Source: Helichrysum umbraculigerum (lineage: Eukaryota; Streptophyta; Magnoliopsida; Asterales; Asteraceae). Taken from it: a stretch of 64,000 nt of DNA. Below, one piece after another: positions 1-10,330 of this stretch. Below the pieces are notes generated by a model. The model was not told the DNA's origin. It saw nothing but the letters and a program-made list of their open reading frames with translations, and searched no databases. The number at the start of each line of letters is the position of its first letter. Position 1 is the stretch's first letter. Location of the stretch: positions 17,470,001 to 17,534,000 of the forward strand of contig CATIUR010000003.1 in the NCBI GenBank assembly GCA_949592205.1, in the 5' to 3' direction. A program made the position numbers and the translations under genes.

Positions 1-1812
1 TTGATGCAACGGGAAAAAGTCATTGCCTATGCCTCACGACAACTGAAAATCCACGAGAAAAACTATACGACCCACGACCTTGAGTTAGGTGCTGTGGTCT
101 TCGCATTGAAAATCTGGAGACATTATCTCTACGGTACGAAAAGCACTATCTTTACCGATCACAAAAGTCTCCAACACATATTCGATCAGAAAGATCTAAA
201 CATGAGACAACGTCGCTGGGTTGAGTTACTTAGTGACTACGACTGCGAGATCAAATATCATCCGGGCAAGGCTAACGTAGTTGCTGACGCCTTAAGCCGA
301 AAAGAACGAGTGAAACCCCTTCGAGTCCGAGCACTTTCTATGACAATTCGTAACGAGCTTCCTGCTCAAATCCTTACCGCTCAACTTGAAGCACTCAACG
401 ATGAAAACTTGAAAAATGAAGCCTTGCGAGGCTTGGATAAACAATTCGAAATCAAACCCGATGGAACTCGATACTTCTCTAACCGGGTGTGGTTACCCAA
501 ATTCGGAAACTTGCGAGATTTGGTGATGGCTGAAGCTCACAAATCTCGATACTCTATACATCCCGGATCTGACAAGATGTATCATGACGTCAAAGGGTTG
601 TATTGGTGGCCTAACATGAAAGCTGACATCGCCTTGTACGTCAGTAAATGCCTAACCTGTTCCAAAGTAAAGACCGAACATCAAAGACCCTCTGGGTTGC
701 TTCAACAACCTGAAATTCCTCAATGGAAATGGGAACAGATTTCCATGGACTTCATTACCAAACTACCAAAAACTTCGAGTGGTTGCGATACCATTTGGGT
801 GATCGTGGACCGTCTCACGAAATCTGCTCATTTTCTGGCCATCAAGGAAACCGACAAGATGGAGCGTCTGACTCGCATCTACGTCAAAGAAATCATCTCG
901 CGACACGGGGTACCTATCTCGATCATCTCAGATAGGGACAGCCGTTTTACTTCTAACTTTTGGCAATCACTGCAGAAATCTCTTGGTACTCGTCTGGATA
1001 TGAGTACTGCTTATCACCCGCAAACCGATGGCCAAAGCGAACGAACTATTCAAACACTGGAGGATATGCTACGAGCCTGCGTAGTTGACTTCGGTACTTC
1101 TTGGGAAAATCACTTACCGTTGTGCGAGTTCTCGTACAACAACAGTTATCATACCAGCATAAAGGCTGCACCCTTCGAGGCACTTTACGGACGTAAGTGC
1201 CGATCACCTATCTGTTGGACTGAGTTAGGAGATTCCCAACTCACGGGTCCAGATATCATTCAAGAAACTACTGAGAAAATCATTGGTATTCAAAACCGGC
1301 TGAAAGCCGCACGTGATCGTCAGAAAAGCTATGCTGACGTGAGACTCAAACACCTTGAGTTCCAGGTGGGGGACAAGGTACTCCTCAAAGTGGCACCGTG
1401 GAAGGGTGTCATTCGATTCGGAAAACGAGGCAAACTAAATCCTAGATACATCGGACCATTCGAAATCCTGGAAAGGATTGGTCCAGTGGCATACCGCCTG
1501 CAACTTCCTGCTGAACTCAGCAGCGTACACAACACATTCCACATTTCTAACTTGAAGAAATGTCTGTCTGACGAGACACTGATTATACCGCTCGACGAAA
1601 TTCAAATCGATGATAAACTTCATTTTGTTGAGGAACCTATGGAAATCATGGACCGTGAGGTCAAGCAATTGAAACAGAGTCGTATTCCCATCGTAAAAGT
1701 CAGGTGGAATTCTAGGCGCGGCCCTGAGTTCACCTGGGAACGGGAAGACCAAATGCGACAGAAATATCCACATCTCTTCCCAGATAACGCACCGTCCGTG
1801 CACTCAGGCTAA
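1..1812 (+). CDS. pol: Pol polyprotein C-terminal part: RNase H, integrase, chromodomain (Tekay A, partial)
   Basis: This is an open frame of 603 residues whose true start is outside the window; the first ATG is not a biological start. RNase H runs to about residue 103, with acidic residues E28, D53 (FTDHKSLQ) and D96 (ADALSR); its first catalytic Asp would lie upstream. The integrase zinc region has H180, H187, C217 and C220. The integrase core triad is D250, D311 (ISDRDSRF) and E347 (TDGQSERT), and the last two are spaced by exactly 35 residues. The C terminus, about residues 545-598, reads as a group II chromodomain (REVKQLKQSRIPIVKVRW, then GPEFTWERED), known in chromoviruses to guide integration towards heterochromatin. 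The protein removes the RNA template and integrates the cDNA. There is no stop or frameshift in the visible part, so this half of pol is intact. Confidence 0.95.
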   Translation: MMQREKVIAYASRQLKIHEKNYTTHDLELGAVVFALKIWRHYLYGTKSTIFTDHKSLQHIFDQKDLNMRQRRWVELLSDYDCEIKYHPGKANVVADALSRKERVKPLRVRALSMTIRNELPAQILTAQLEALNDENLKNEALRGLDKQFEIKPDGTRYFSNRVWLPKFGNLRDLVMAEAHKSRYSIHPGSDKMYHDVKGLYWWPNMKADIALYVSKCLTCSKVKTEHQRPSGLLQQPEIPQWKWEQISMDFITKLPKTSSGCDTIWVIVDRLTKSAHFLAIKETDKMERLTRIYVKEIISRHGVPISIISDRDSRFTSNFWQSLQKSLGTRLDMSTAYHPQTDGQSERTIQTLEDMLRACVVDFGTSWENHLPLCEFSYNNSYHTSIKAAPFEALYGRKCRSPICWTELGDSQLTGPDIIQETTEKIIGIQNRLKAARDRQKSYADVRLKHLEFQVGDKVLLKVAPWKGVIRFGKRGKLNPRYIGPFEILERIGPVAYRLQLPAELSSVHNTFHISNLKKCLSDETLIIPLDEIQIDDKLHFVEEPMEIMDREVKQLKQSRIPIVKVRWNSRRGPEFTWEREDQMRQKYPHLFPDNAPSVHSG

Positions 1813-1832
1813 TTTCGGGACGAAATTTCTTT

Positions 1833-1845
1833 AACAAGGGGAGAA
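1833..1845 (+). promoter_or_regulatory. Polypurine tract of Tekay A
   Basis: AACAAGGGGAGAA directly precedes the TG that opens the LTR. It is the expected primer for plus-strand DNA synthesis. The same tract precedes the 3' LTR of Tekay B. Confidence 0.9.
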
Positions 1846-1982
1846 TGTAACACCTGCATAATTAGGATAATTGATTATGCTTAATTGTTTATAACTAGTT
1901 GTAATTAGTATGTAATAGGACTAATTACAGGCTCTATTTGTATATATATAAGTTGATTTATATATATATGTGTGTATTTACG

Positions 1983-1998
1983 CGATTTGGATAAATCG
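1983..1998. promoter_or_regulatory. Conserved U3 inverted repeat
   Basis: CGATTTGGATAAATCG has 6-bp arms around a 4-bp centre. It lies about 140 bp from the LTR start, just after the TATA-like stretch. The same block, followed by GACGTTGGTGA, occurs at matching offsets in the Tekay B and Tekay C LTRs, although the surrounding sequence has diverged. A protein-binding site is inferred. Confidence 0.5.
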
Positions 1999-2710
1999 TA
2001 CGAATTAACCGGACGGAGTCCGACACAATTATTTTGACGTTGGTGACAGAAACTTACCTAAATAATGAGAACGTATTTTATTATATAAAATACACAGCGA
2101 ACAAACATTATTTATAATATCGCGACGACATTTTAAATAATTTAACGAATACGAATTAAACGCGAGTTAAGAATTTTAATACTTCGAAAAATGTTTTTAT
2201 AATTAATTTCAAGGTATTTCATTTAAAATATTCCCGTCACCTTTTAAAAATATAACTGCTTGATATAACGTTTAAACGACGGAGGAAACGAACACCGCAC
2301 GGAGCGCGGAGGCGCGGACTGAAAATGGGAGGCTTAACCTCCCACTTCCTTTTCTCTTTCTTTTCACTTTCTCATTTCTTTCTTTTTCTTTCTCTCATTT
2401 CTCTCTCAACTAACAAAACCACCACCATATTACAAAATCACAAAATAACATCACGAAACGACGCCGAATCATACCACTCCTTTGGAATAAAAGAACCACG
2501 GCATCCCGATCTACCTTTCCATCTTTTCGGATTTTCGATCCGACATTTTGTAAGTTTCCGACAAAACCCAAAACTCTCCGTTTTTACTCATTTTTACGTT
2601 TTTATGGTTTATATATGCCCAACATGTACAAAAATGGGTTGGGTAAAAGATTTGGACCAAACGGAAGTTTTTCGACCGATTTTCCGGCCACCATTGTCCG
2701 ATCAGACCGC

Positions 2711-3012
2711 TACGTCGCAGAGACGACGGGCTACCTGCGACGTAGGCCACTACGTCGCAATACCCCTCGCAACGTCGCATATAGCGACGTCAGCCCTAAC
2801 GTCGCATTAAGTGGCCAACGTCGCACTTAGCGACATCGACCCCTACGTCGCACAAATACTCAACGTCGCATATAGCGACGCCAGCCTTTACGTCGCATTA
2901 AATTGCGAAATCGCACATAGCGACGTCATGCTCAACGTCGCAGTCCGGATCTGCGACGTAGCACCCAACGTCGCACCCTACGTCGCATGCTACGTCGCAT
3001 GCTACGTCGCAC
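2711..3012. repeat. Hairpin array built on CGTCGC/GCGACG in Tekay A LTR
   Basis: The region is packed with CGTCGC and its complement GCGACG, often separated by 3 to 6 bases so that they can form small hairpins (for example CGTCGCATATAGCGACG). It ends in three tandem copies of a 12-mer, GCTACGTCGCAT or close to it. An ORF of 92 residues here is only a by-product of the repeat. The block matches in position, but not in sequence, the hairpin array of the Tekay C LTR. Confidence 0.8.
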
Positions 3013-3306
3013 AAACCAGAACCTTGAAAAGTCAGATTTTACTAAGTGTCGAACTTACACAACTTCAAATACTTATGTCATACGACTGAACAAACGTCAT
3101 AGAACATACTTTCTATTACAATCACACTAAATTGCGTTATAAATGATAACACTTTGAATCATTTTTACAAACCGTCACCAACGGGCCATATTTGTTTTCA
3201 AACTACAAACGGATTACTAAACAAACACTTGGATATAATGAGTTGTGTAAACAACTAGCCTAGATGGTCTTGCGAGACATCTACTTACTTAACTTTATAT
3301 GTTTAG

Positions 3307-3390
3307 GCATTTGAAGGTTACGGGTTCGGAGAACCTACGGTTGATATTATTTACTCGTTTATTGATATAAACGTACTTGCAAAGACTCAG
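3307..3390 (+). other. Predicted internal leader exon in Tekay A LTR
   Basis: The segment is bounded by an acceptor-like TATGTTTAG ending at 3306 and a strong donor, GACTCAG followed by GTGAGTCT, at 3390/3391. An upstream donor-like TTTTGTAAGT lies at 2550, and a downstream acceptor TTTTCTCAG ends at 3937. The same order occurs in the Tekay B and C LTRs. This is a prediction from consensus sites and cross-family conservation, without transcript evidence. Confidence 0.45.
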
Positions 3391-4261
3391 GTGAGTCTTA
3401 CGGCCCCACTTTTACTGTTTTATCTTATTGGGGGAGATACATGCTACTACTTTTTCTTGAACACAAGTACTAAACTGTTTACTATACCAAACGGAATTGC
3501 ATGAGTTGTTACTATTTACAGAAGTCTCTCCATCATATATCGTTAGTTATGGACTTAAGCGCGAACAGTAGTTAATGGATCCATTAGGGAAATGACCCTC
3601 CCCACCCGGGGCAGTAGCGCTGCCACGTACCGATTTACACGTATAAACGGGTGACAACTTATTCGTTACGGATGCTTGCTCACTTACGAGCATGTCACGG
3701 GAGCAAACATATTATTTACGGGTTAAGCTTCGATTATGAGCCTCATGGCAACGGTATAAACTTATTTATTTACATTTGCTGGATTGCAAATACTGATTTT
3801 ACGATTGCTGGATTGCAATGGCTGATTTTACGCCTACGGGCACTACTAATGAAATCTCGTGTTCAAAGCCGATATTAATTATAAACCTGTGAGATTCACC
3901 AACCTTTTGGTTGACACTTTTTAGCATGTTTTCTCAGGTACCCGGATGGAGTAGGATTACTCCAGGATTTTAGCTAGAGTCGCATGATTTCAACACAACT
4001 GCATTAACGGAGATTCTTAGCATTATCTTTTGTATATTTTGATTATGTAATAGAATCTCCCGCTATACGTGTGGACTCTAGGGGAAACTACATTTTGTAT
4101 ACGAAAACACTAAGTTTTCAAACATTATATCTATGGAATGTAACTAATTTACAAAACGTCTCATTTAGAGGTCGTTTGCTTTATCTTTGTGCTGTGATAT
4201 TTAATTAGTAACACCCCAAACTATGCTTCCGCAAAACAGTGAATTTCGGGGGTGTTACAAT

Positions 4262-4405
4262 ATCCCACACTTAGAGGAACATTGTCCCTAATGTTCGAAT
4301 CTATGTATTGAACACCTCTTGTCGAAGTATCCCACACTTAGAATTTCTACTAATTATGGAGAATATCTCTTAGTATTTTGTGGTTTCCAAGGATCCCACA
4401 CTTAG
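4262..4405 (-). repeat. Three copies of a polypurine-tract-like motif
   Basis: ATCCCACACTTAG (CTAAGTGTGGGAT on the minus strand) occurs at about 4262, 4329 and 4393, spaced by about 65 bp. The first copy is next to the expected 3' LTR boundary and resembles the tract of Athila B (AAGTGTGGGGATAT). The other two could be spare or decayed tracts. Confidence 0.6.
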
Positions 4406-6019
4406 TGTCTGGAATGGGATATAGGTCGATATAATCTTGCAAAAATGGATAAATAAACTAGAAAAAGGAACGCAAAACTCCACTATCGTCTATACGACTG
4501 TGAGCTGAGGATCTAAGTGGTAGACCTTGTTGGCTCCAATGTTTGCTGAACTTTGTTGGAATTGGCCTTCATGCATTGAACTCGAGTTCCAGTAGTATAA
4601 CCTTTCTTCAATCGCTCAACCAGTTTTCTCATGAAAATAACTAAGAACTAAAGGATAGATTGCAGAAAATGAAGAGATGTCGCCCTCCGGAAACAAGCTT
4701 AATTAACCAATAAACACCAAATGTTGGATAGAGGTTTATGGACAGAGATCCTCATCTTCAAGAGCCGCTGCTGTAACTCAGCTGCTTCTAATGATCTGAA
4801 AGTGTTGAATCCAATGACCATGAATCTTTATTACCCGAGATCTTTTACCGACAACTGATGTAATGAATCTGATGTTGTTCTTTTATCGACTGAGATCTCC
4901 AGTTTCCAAATTGTCCCTGTATCTATTCCTTTGTATGAATAGTCCTTGAGGGTGATGATTGTATGTGTGAAGGGGTGGATGTGGGTGGATATGGTGATGT
5001 TGGTTTAGGGTTCCATTATGTGGCAAGGTTTAGCTATAGGACTTGGAATTTGTGGGCACATATGATGAGTATTGAGTTGGTCAACTTGATGAACTAGTCT
5101 TAGACAACTAGAAATCATCTTCATATCTAGAAGTGTCATCACTTGTCCCCTACAAAGCAATGCTCCAAAGATTCTCATACTCAATGAACTGTAAGCTCCT
5201 CTTGTCGTCTTTCCATTATCTTTAAAGATTCTTTATCCATAGGTGTCGGTCCCTGTCTGTTACAAGTAGATCAAATAAACATGATCTAACAAACAAGTGA
5301 TTATCCTCCAAATCATAAATTCACTGGTTTACGAAGAACCTATCAAAGTGAGTGCTTTGTAGATGAAACAAACCAGTGTATGACTTTGATTTTAATCCTA
5401 CACAAAAAGTGTTAGTTGCCTATAATTTCACCGCAGCGCAAATAGCAGACATGGAAATACCAGTATTATCAGTTGAATCAGGTGGCCAAGTATAAAGATA
5501 TCCAAAGCACATATTTTTAAACGAGTTTGAGCATAATACACATATTGACATATATACAAATCATGTTATCAGATTAAGCATTAGTATCTCATGTATGTTC
5601 ACAATAATATATGTAAGTACCTCAAATGCTAGAAACATGTCAGTGGGTGTTTAGAATGACTAAGGCTCCTAACTCCTAGTAGGTTTCCATTTTTGTGGGT
5701 GAAAGGGATAACAAGAACTTTTAGAAAATGGTGAAAAATTCCAAACGACTGGGAGTAGGAAGTATTAAGGTTTGACAAAAATTTGACTTTTAACGAAGTA
5801 ATTTCGCAAACCATCCATTTTTGTTCATAAAGATAGAAAACTTGGAACATTCATTTTAGGGTTTCATTTCTACTTATTGGGGTTAGTTCACTACTTAAAC
5901 TACTACTGATAATCCTATGTTAGACACGGGTTGCCTCCCGAGAAGCGCTTGTTTTTGTTTGAGTCACTAGCTTGACTCCAAACCTATTTCTTGGGAAATC
6001 TAGGGGGCTCCCTTGCATC
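4406..6019 (-). other. Non-coding internal region of element A
   Basis: Between the ORF/MITE and the polypurine motifs I see no credible coding sequence, domain or RNA gene. ORFs are short and unsupported. It is probably 3' untranslated sequence of element A, possibly the remains of deleted pol. Confidence 0.6.
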
Positions 6020-6027
6020 CATCAGTA

Positions 6028-6500
6028 TAGGGGTGTTCAGTATTTGGTTTGAAACCGTTTAACCCGAAAACCAAACCGAATAAAAACCGAACCAAATTTT
6101 GAAAACGGTTTTTGGATCGATAAAACCGAAAACCGAATTCGAATTCGGTTTTCGGTTTTAAAAATTTTGAATTCGGTTTAACCGAAAACCGAATTCAAAA
6201 CCGAATTCATAAAAATAATATTATTTTTTCGGTTTTTCGGTTCGGTTTTCGGTTTTTATGTTCGGTTTTTTCGGTTTTTTTGTACGGTTTTCAGTTTTTT
6301 TTTAGTTTTTCGGGTTTTTGTTCGAATTCGGTTTTTTCGGTTTTAACAGAAACCGAACCGAATTCGAATTCGGTTTTCAGTTTTCAGTTTGAATTCGGTG
6401 TTCGGTTCGGTTTTCGGTTTTGCCCAAAAAAATTTCAAAACCGAACAACCCGAACCGAATAAACCGAGGAAACCGAAAACCGAACCGATGAACACCCCTA
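6028..6500. mobile_element. hAT-type MITE (473 bp)
   Basis: The terminal inverted repeats are TAGGGGTGTTCA and TGAACACCCCTA (12 bp). The flanks carry a perfect 8-bp duplication, CATCAGTA, at 6020-6027 and 6501-6508. An 8-bp duplication is the hallmark of hAT elements. The interior is low-complexity, built from repeated CGGTTTT and AACCGAA with internal palindromes such as CCGAATTCGAATTCGG, and encodes no transposase. It sits in element A and supplies the stop codon of the neighbouring ORF. Confidence 0.92.
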
Positions 6501-7850
6501 CATCAGTAGATACAAGAGGAAGTATTGGCACATACCTAGGGGATTAAGGTGGACTATGGTCAGGGTATGTCCAATCAGTGGAAGAGGCATGGTAAAGTGA
6601 GTGATTTGTTTCATTTGAGGTAAAACAAAGCTCTCGACTTTTTCTACCTCTTGAGTTTTGGGTTGTTTGGGTTGGTCAAAGAGGTCCTCATCACTCCTTG
6701 ACGTGTACGTCATTATGTAAGGGAGAGATGGTTTGTAGGGTGCACTTGATGCAAAACCCACCTTGCTTCCTAAAGCCTTTGGTTGGATGATAACGTTGTA
6801 CTCTGGGCATGGAGGTGGGACAATGTCCATTAGTGTCTCCAATCTTGTAGCAACATTATCATCAAATACTTGGGTGTTTGTCTCCTCTAAGGTACTAGTG
6901 GAGTCAATTAGATCAGGAAGTGAATCAATCAAAGGGATTTTTGGGATACAGTTGACCACAACTGGTTGTGGGACGTGTTCAACCATATCAGTTTGAATGA
7001 GTTCACTATTCAGAGTTGGTATGTATTCCTTCAGTTCATGTGAAGTTGAGTCTTCTATGTAAATCTCCAAATTTGGGCTTTCCATCTCGATCTCTTCGTC
7101 TACTTCGTCATCCTCATCACTCCGGCCGGAAGTTTTGAGTTGCAGTGGTTCGGAAAGTTCTTCTAGAACAAACCCTCCGTCGATCTTTGACATTGATAGG
7201 TCGGGAATAGGTGAAATTGTAGGTTTAGAAGATTGGGTTGGTGTGGGAGTCGAAGGGATATTGAAACCGAACTCATGAAAATGTAAGTCTGTATCTGGTG
7301 TGCTAGATGTGGTGTGTGTGCGTCTCTCAACTTTCTGTATCCTAGATTTGGCTCCAGCTTGATTCCTACTCTCCTCACTACTCTCTTGGGCTTGTGTTGG
7401 TAGTTCAGTAGAGAACTTTGACATATTATAAGTTTGACTTCTAAGTATGTCCTCTTGTTCTCTAATCATTTCTTCAAGTGATTCGGAAGGAGGTGAGAAA
7501 GCAGCATCACTGCTGGGACAGGCTAAGGGCATATCTCTCAAGTCAGGGTTCTCGCAGGATTGTGGTATACTTACAGGGTGAGGTGAGTGTGGGTAGATTT
7601 CGAATGGTTGGAGATGAAAAGGTTGGTATGGATGTGGTTGGGTAGCATGAGGGTCATATTGATATTGCATTTGAGGGTCTAAGTACCCTATGTTATCCGA
7701 AAACATCATACTTTGGCATTGGCATTCTCCATCTAAGTGGGTATTACCGCACATCCTACATCTATTTTCGATTGAATTAACAAGACTTTGCATTTGATCT
7801 AATCGTTTCCATTGATTTAACATTTCCCAAGGGTCAATAACAGGTGGCAT
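6498..7850 (-). CDS. Orphan ORF of element A, zinc-knuckle protein truncated by the MITE
   Basis: The frame has 450 residues and starts MPPVIDPWEM, about 190 bp downstream of the primer site. I recognise no enzymatic domain. Near residues 31-43 is a CX2CX3HX4C knuckle (CRMCGNTHLDGEC) of the same unusual spacing as the Athila B Gag knuckle (CGDCGGNHATVNC). This suggests a Gag-derived or RNA-binding role, by inference. The rest is rich in Pro, Ser, Gln and acidic residues, with a DEDDEVDEEIE stretch near the middle. The stop TAG at 6498-6500 is the first three bases of the MITE inverted repeat. Without the insertion the frame would run 11 more codons on the far side, so the loss is small. It could also be an unclassified accessory protein of non-autonomous Athila relatives. 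Confidence 0.6.
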   Translation of the reverse strand: MPPVIDPWEMLNQWKRLDQMQSLVNSIENRCRMCGNTHLDGECQCQSMMFSDNIGYLDPQMQYQYDPHATQPHPYQPFHLQPFEIYPHSPHPVSIPQSCENPDLRDMPLACPSSDAAFSPPSESLEEMIREQEDILRSQTYNMSKFSTELPTQAQESSEESRNQAGAKSRIQKVERRTHTTSSTPDTDLHFHEFGFNIPSTPTPTQSSKPTISPIPDLSMSKIDGGFVLEELSEPLQLKTSGRSDEDDEVDEEIEMESPNLEIYIEDSTSHELKEYIPTLNSELIQTDMVEHVPQPVVVNCIPKIPLIDSLPDLIDSTSTLEETNTQVFDDNVATRLETLMDIVPPPCPEYNVIIQPKALGSKVGFASSAPYKPSLPYIMTYTSRSDEDLFDQPKQPKTQEVEKVESFVLPQMKQITHFTMPLPLIGHTLTIVHLNPLGMCQYFLLYLLM

Positions 7851-8034
7851 AGGGAGAAGGTTTCAGAATTAAAGTTGGGGGTGAGAAGGGAACTTAATCT
7901 AAAGTAATACTAAGGCAATCCTAACTACGCTAAACTACGTGCAAAATGTAACTTCTGATAAGGATGGTGAGTCCCAGTCAAAAGGATCTCTTAAAAACTA
8001 ACTTATCTAAACATGCTCCAAATCGTACTACCGT
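7851..8034 (-). other. Short leader between primer site and ORF of element A
   Basis: About 180 bp of non-coding leader on the minus strand. No further signal is recognised. Confidence 0.5.
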
Positions 8035-8051
8035 CCCCGGCAGCGGCGCCA
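8035..8051 (-). promoter_or_regulatory. Primer binding site of element A (tRNA-Asp type)
   Basis: On the minus strand the site reads TGGCGCCGCTGCCGGGG, a few bases inside the LTR end. The same 17 bases form the Athila B site. TGGCGCCGTTGCCGG-like sites are known as tRNA-Asp primers in Athila elements. Confidence 0.85.
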
Positions 8052-10080
8052 AAAACTTGATGCGCCCTCAGCCGTCGGTGTCGTCGGTGCTGTTGTAACG
8101 ACCGAGGGTGCGATCAGGGTGTTTTAAAATTTATTTTGCTCGGGGCCTAAACCTCCGAACTACCTACTGGTACTAGGCACAAGTACCTGATACTAGTACG
8201 TGGTAAGGATGATCAGGGTCGTCTCCAGACGGTCGAATTTGAAACGGAGCTCGTTTGGATAATTCAGTCCTCAAGATTGGGTTCAGATAGTTGGTTTTGT
8301 TTGGTTTTTATCTAATTAAAATAACTAAAGCAATAAAATTAAAAAGAACTAGCTAGCATATAAGGAACAACTAAGGATAGGGAAGATGTGGTTTACCATG
8401 ACTAGGAATAGTATAATATCGGGATTGTGTTTATGATGGGGACACTTTCAGATTAATAGATTGACAGACTTTGGTGTAAACACTAGAACCCTACCAATTA
8501 AATTCCCATTGGCATGTCACTAGGAACTAGGTTATCGTGATTCTGATCGGAGCAATACGCTAAACTCCCAATACTTACCTAGTTGAAAGATAAGCAACCT
8601 ATTTTGGTGATTAACCGAGGTACATGAATAAAGCAGCATATCGTCTCATAGGTCCGACCGTTCTTAACACCTAAGCTTATCTCTCGTTCTTCTAATAGTG
8701 TATCTAATTATTTAACTTGTTATGTTTAAAGAATCAAATATGTAAAATCTAGGGGGTTGATAAATCTAAATCACTTGGACTTTCCTCACTAGACCTTGTT
8801 AATACTTTTCTTAAGCTCCAATTACATTGATTTATGACCTAGACCTCTCCTTTTCAAACAGTTATACATCTCCAGATTATTCACAGGTTGTTTAAAACAT
8901 GTTTCATATGAGGACCATGCCTTTCAGTAATAGACAGTGTACTTTACAGGGTAGTTCCACGGGTTCTTAATTCTAACATGCGGTCGAGAGTAATTGACAG
9001 TGAAGTTGACACTCTAAACTAACTAAATGTAAAGCAGTGCAGAAATGTAAATCTAATATATACAACGAGTGATTTCACTGTGTCTTACTTATTGCATGTC
9101 ATGGGCACAGATAACTACTTACCACAATTAAGGTTCCGGACTCCCTAATATCTAGGTTGCAGTCACGTGGATAACTGGAAAGGGTACTCCATAAATTAGG
9201 TCAGGTGTCATACATTAAAACAATAACAAAGTATAATAATTCCCATTCATATAAGTTTCTTTTTATGAGTTTAGACTATGTTGGAATGAGTTGTTTTTAC
9301 GATCCTATCAACTAACTAACGTAGAGTTGTCCGCAATCAGATAGAAGATATGTCACATGGATAGTAAACACAAACAATTACAATACACCGGAAGTTCTCC
9401 CAAATGTACTGAACATATCGGCTAACAGCTACCCTCGAATCCTATTCCCCAATCTCGGTCGTCAGAGATGTCCGTATCATGGCATGGTCTATTGAATAAA
9501 TAGTCACATAAACAGGGTTTACCCTACCGGAATAAGTTAGGGTAGTCTGGTCATAAGCGGTTGGCCAAACATGCCATAATTCGTTCATAATGTTATAATT
9601 AAACTATAAATAGAAATTCATTTAGCACATTTAAAGTATTGGTCCGTAATATAACTACCTTCGGTCGTTCTCAGACTTCCGTACGTTTGTACTCCGCCTA
9701 AAGCGTTTCCAGCACTATATCCGAGAACAGTCGAATAGGGGCCGTCATATTACTTCACAACATTTATTATCATCCCATTATAACTATCTAAATCATGGCA
9801 AACATATAAACAACTACTCGCATATTATGGTAATAGACATTTCTAATATTAATAAATCATAAACATCAAACAAGAACATTACAATTAATTAATAAAAGAA
9901 AAGAAAGATATTACCCGTAATTATTGCGAGCCAAACTATGCTTATATTACTTCCGAATAATCCAAAGCGTTACATTGATAAGCTAGCTACTACTAACTAT
10001 TACATAATTAATCTCATACTTATCTCTCTCCAAATTAACTTAGAGAGAGAAAGTAGAGAGACCCTAATCTTCTCTCTAGT

Positions 10081-10185
10081 TCTCCTCTAACTCCTAAGAG
10101 TAGTGCTAGAGAGAGAAACTAGAGAGAAGAACTAACTATAAGAATAATTCTCCTCTAACTCCTAAGAGTAGTGCTAGAGAGAGAA
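10081..10185. repeat. 68-bp-period direct repeat
   Basis: A 37-bp segment starting TCTCCTCTAACTCC is present at 10081 and again at 10149, embedded in GAGA/TCTC-rich sequence of the element A LTR. GAGA/CT-rich tracts often lie near plant transcription starts, so this may mark the leader. That is inference. Confidence 0.75.
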
Positions 10186-10330
10186 TTCAAGAGAGAGAAA
10201 GAGAAATATGCAAGAAAGGAGGTGCATATGGTGCAAGTTGAAATGAAGCCTCATGCCCTTTAGTTATAGGAGAGCTTTGGCTCACATTAGCATCAAGGGG
10301 TGCACATTAGCAAAAGGTAGCCAAAAGGGT

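Larger units (their letters stand above)
1..4259 (+). mobile_element. Tekay A: 3' part of a Tekay-clade Ty3/gypsy retrotransposon
   Basis: The window opens inside the RNase H domain of a polyprotein. It continues through integrase, a polypurine tract and a complete 3' LTR ending at 4259. The 5' LTR, gag, protease and RT lie outside the window to the left. The base after the LTR starts ATATC, which directly adjoins the polypurine region of element A, so this copy appears to have inserted at the internal/3'-LTR edge of element A. The clade call rests on the integrase wording and the C-terminal chromodomain-like tail, both close to Tekay B and C in this window. Confidence 0.93.
1846..4259 (+). 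repeat. 3' LTR of Tekay A (2414 bp)
   Basis: It begins TGTAACACC and ends GGTGTTACA, a perfect 9-bp terminal inverted repeat. It holds an AT-rich TATA-like stretch near 1940-1972, the CGATTT/AAATCG inverted repeat at 1983-1998, a CT-rich leader near 2340-2410, a hairpin array at 2711-3012, and splice-like signals at 2550, 3306, 3390 and 3937. The partner LTR is outside the window, so age cannot be estimated. Small ORFs within it look incidental. Confidence 0.93.

Noticed and set aside
2325..2810. 161-residue ORF in Tekay A LTR
   Set aside because: It begins in the CT-rich leader (Phe/Ser/Leu run) and continues into the repeat; composition is driven by low-complexity DNA.
2811..3089. 92-residue ORF with repeated NVA/YVA phrases
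   Set aside because: It is a direct reading of the CGTCGC hairpin repeat and has no support as a gene.
6028..6500. Simple microsatellite origin for the CGGTTTT-rich block
   Set aside because: The 12-bp inverted termini and the perfect 8-bp flanking duplication show a transposed MITE rather than slippage in place.
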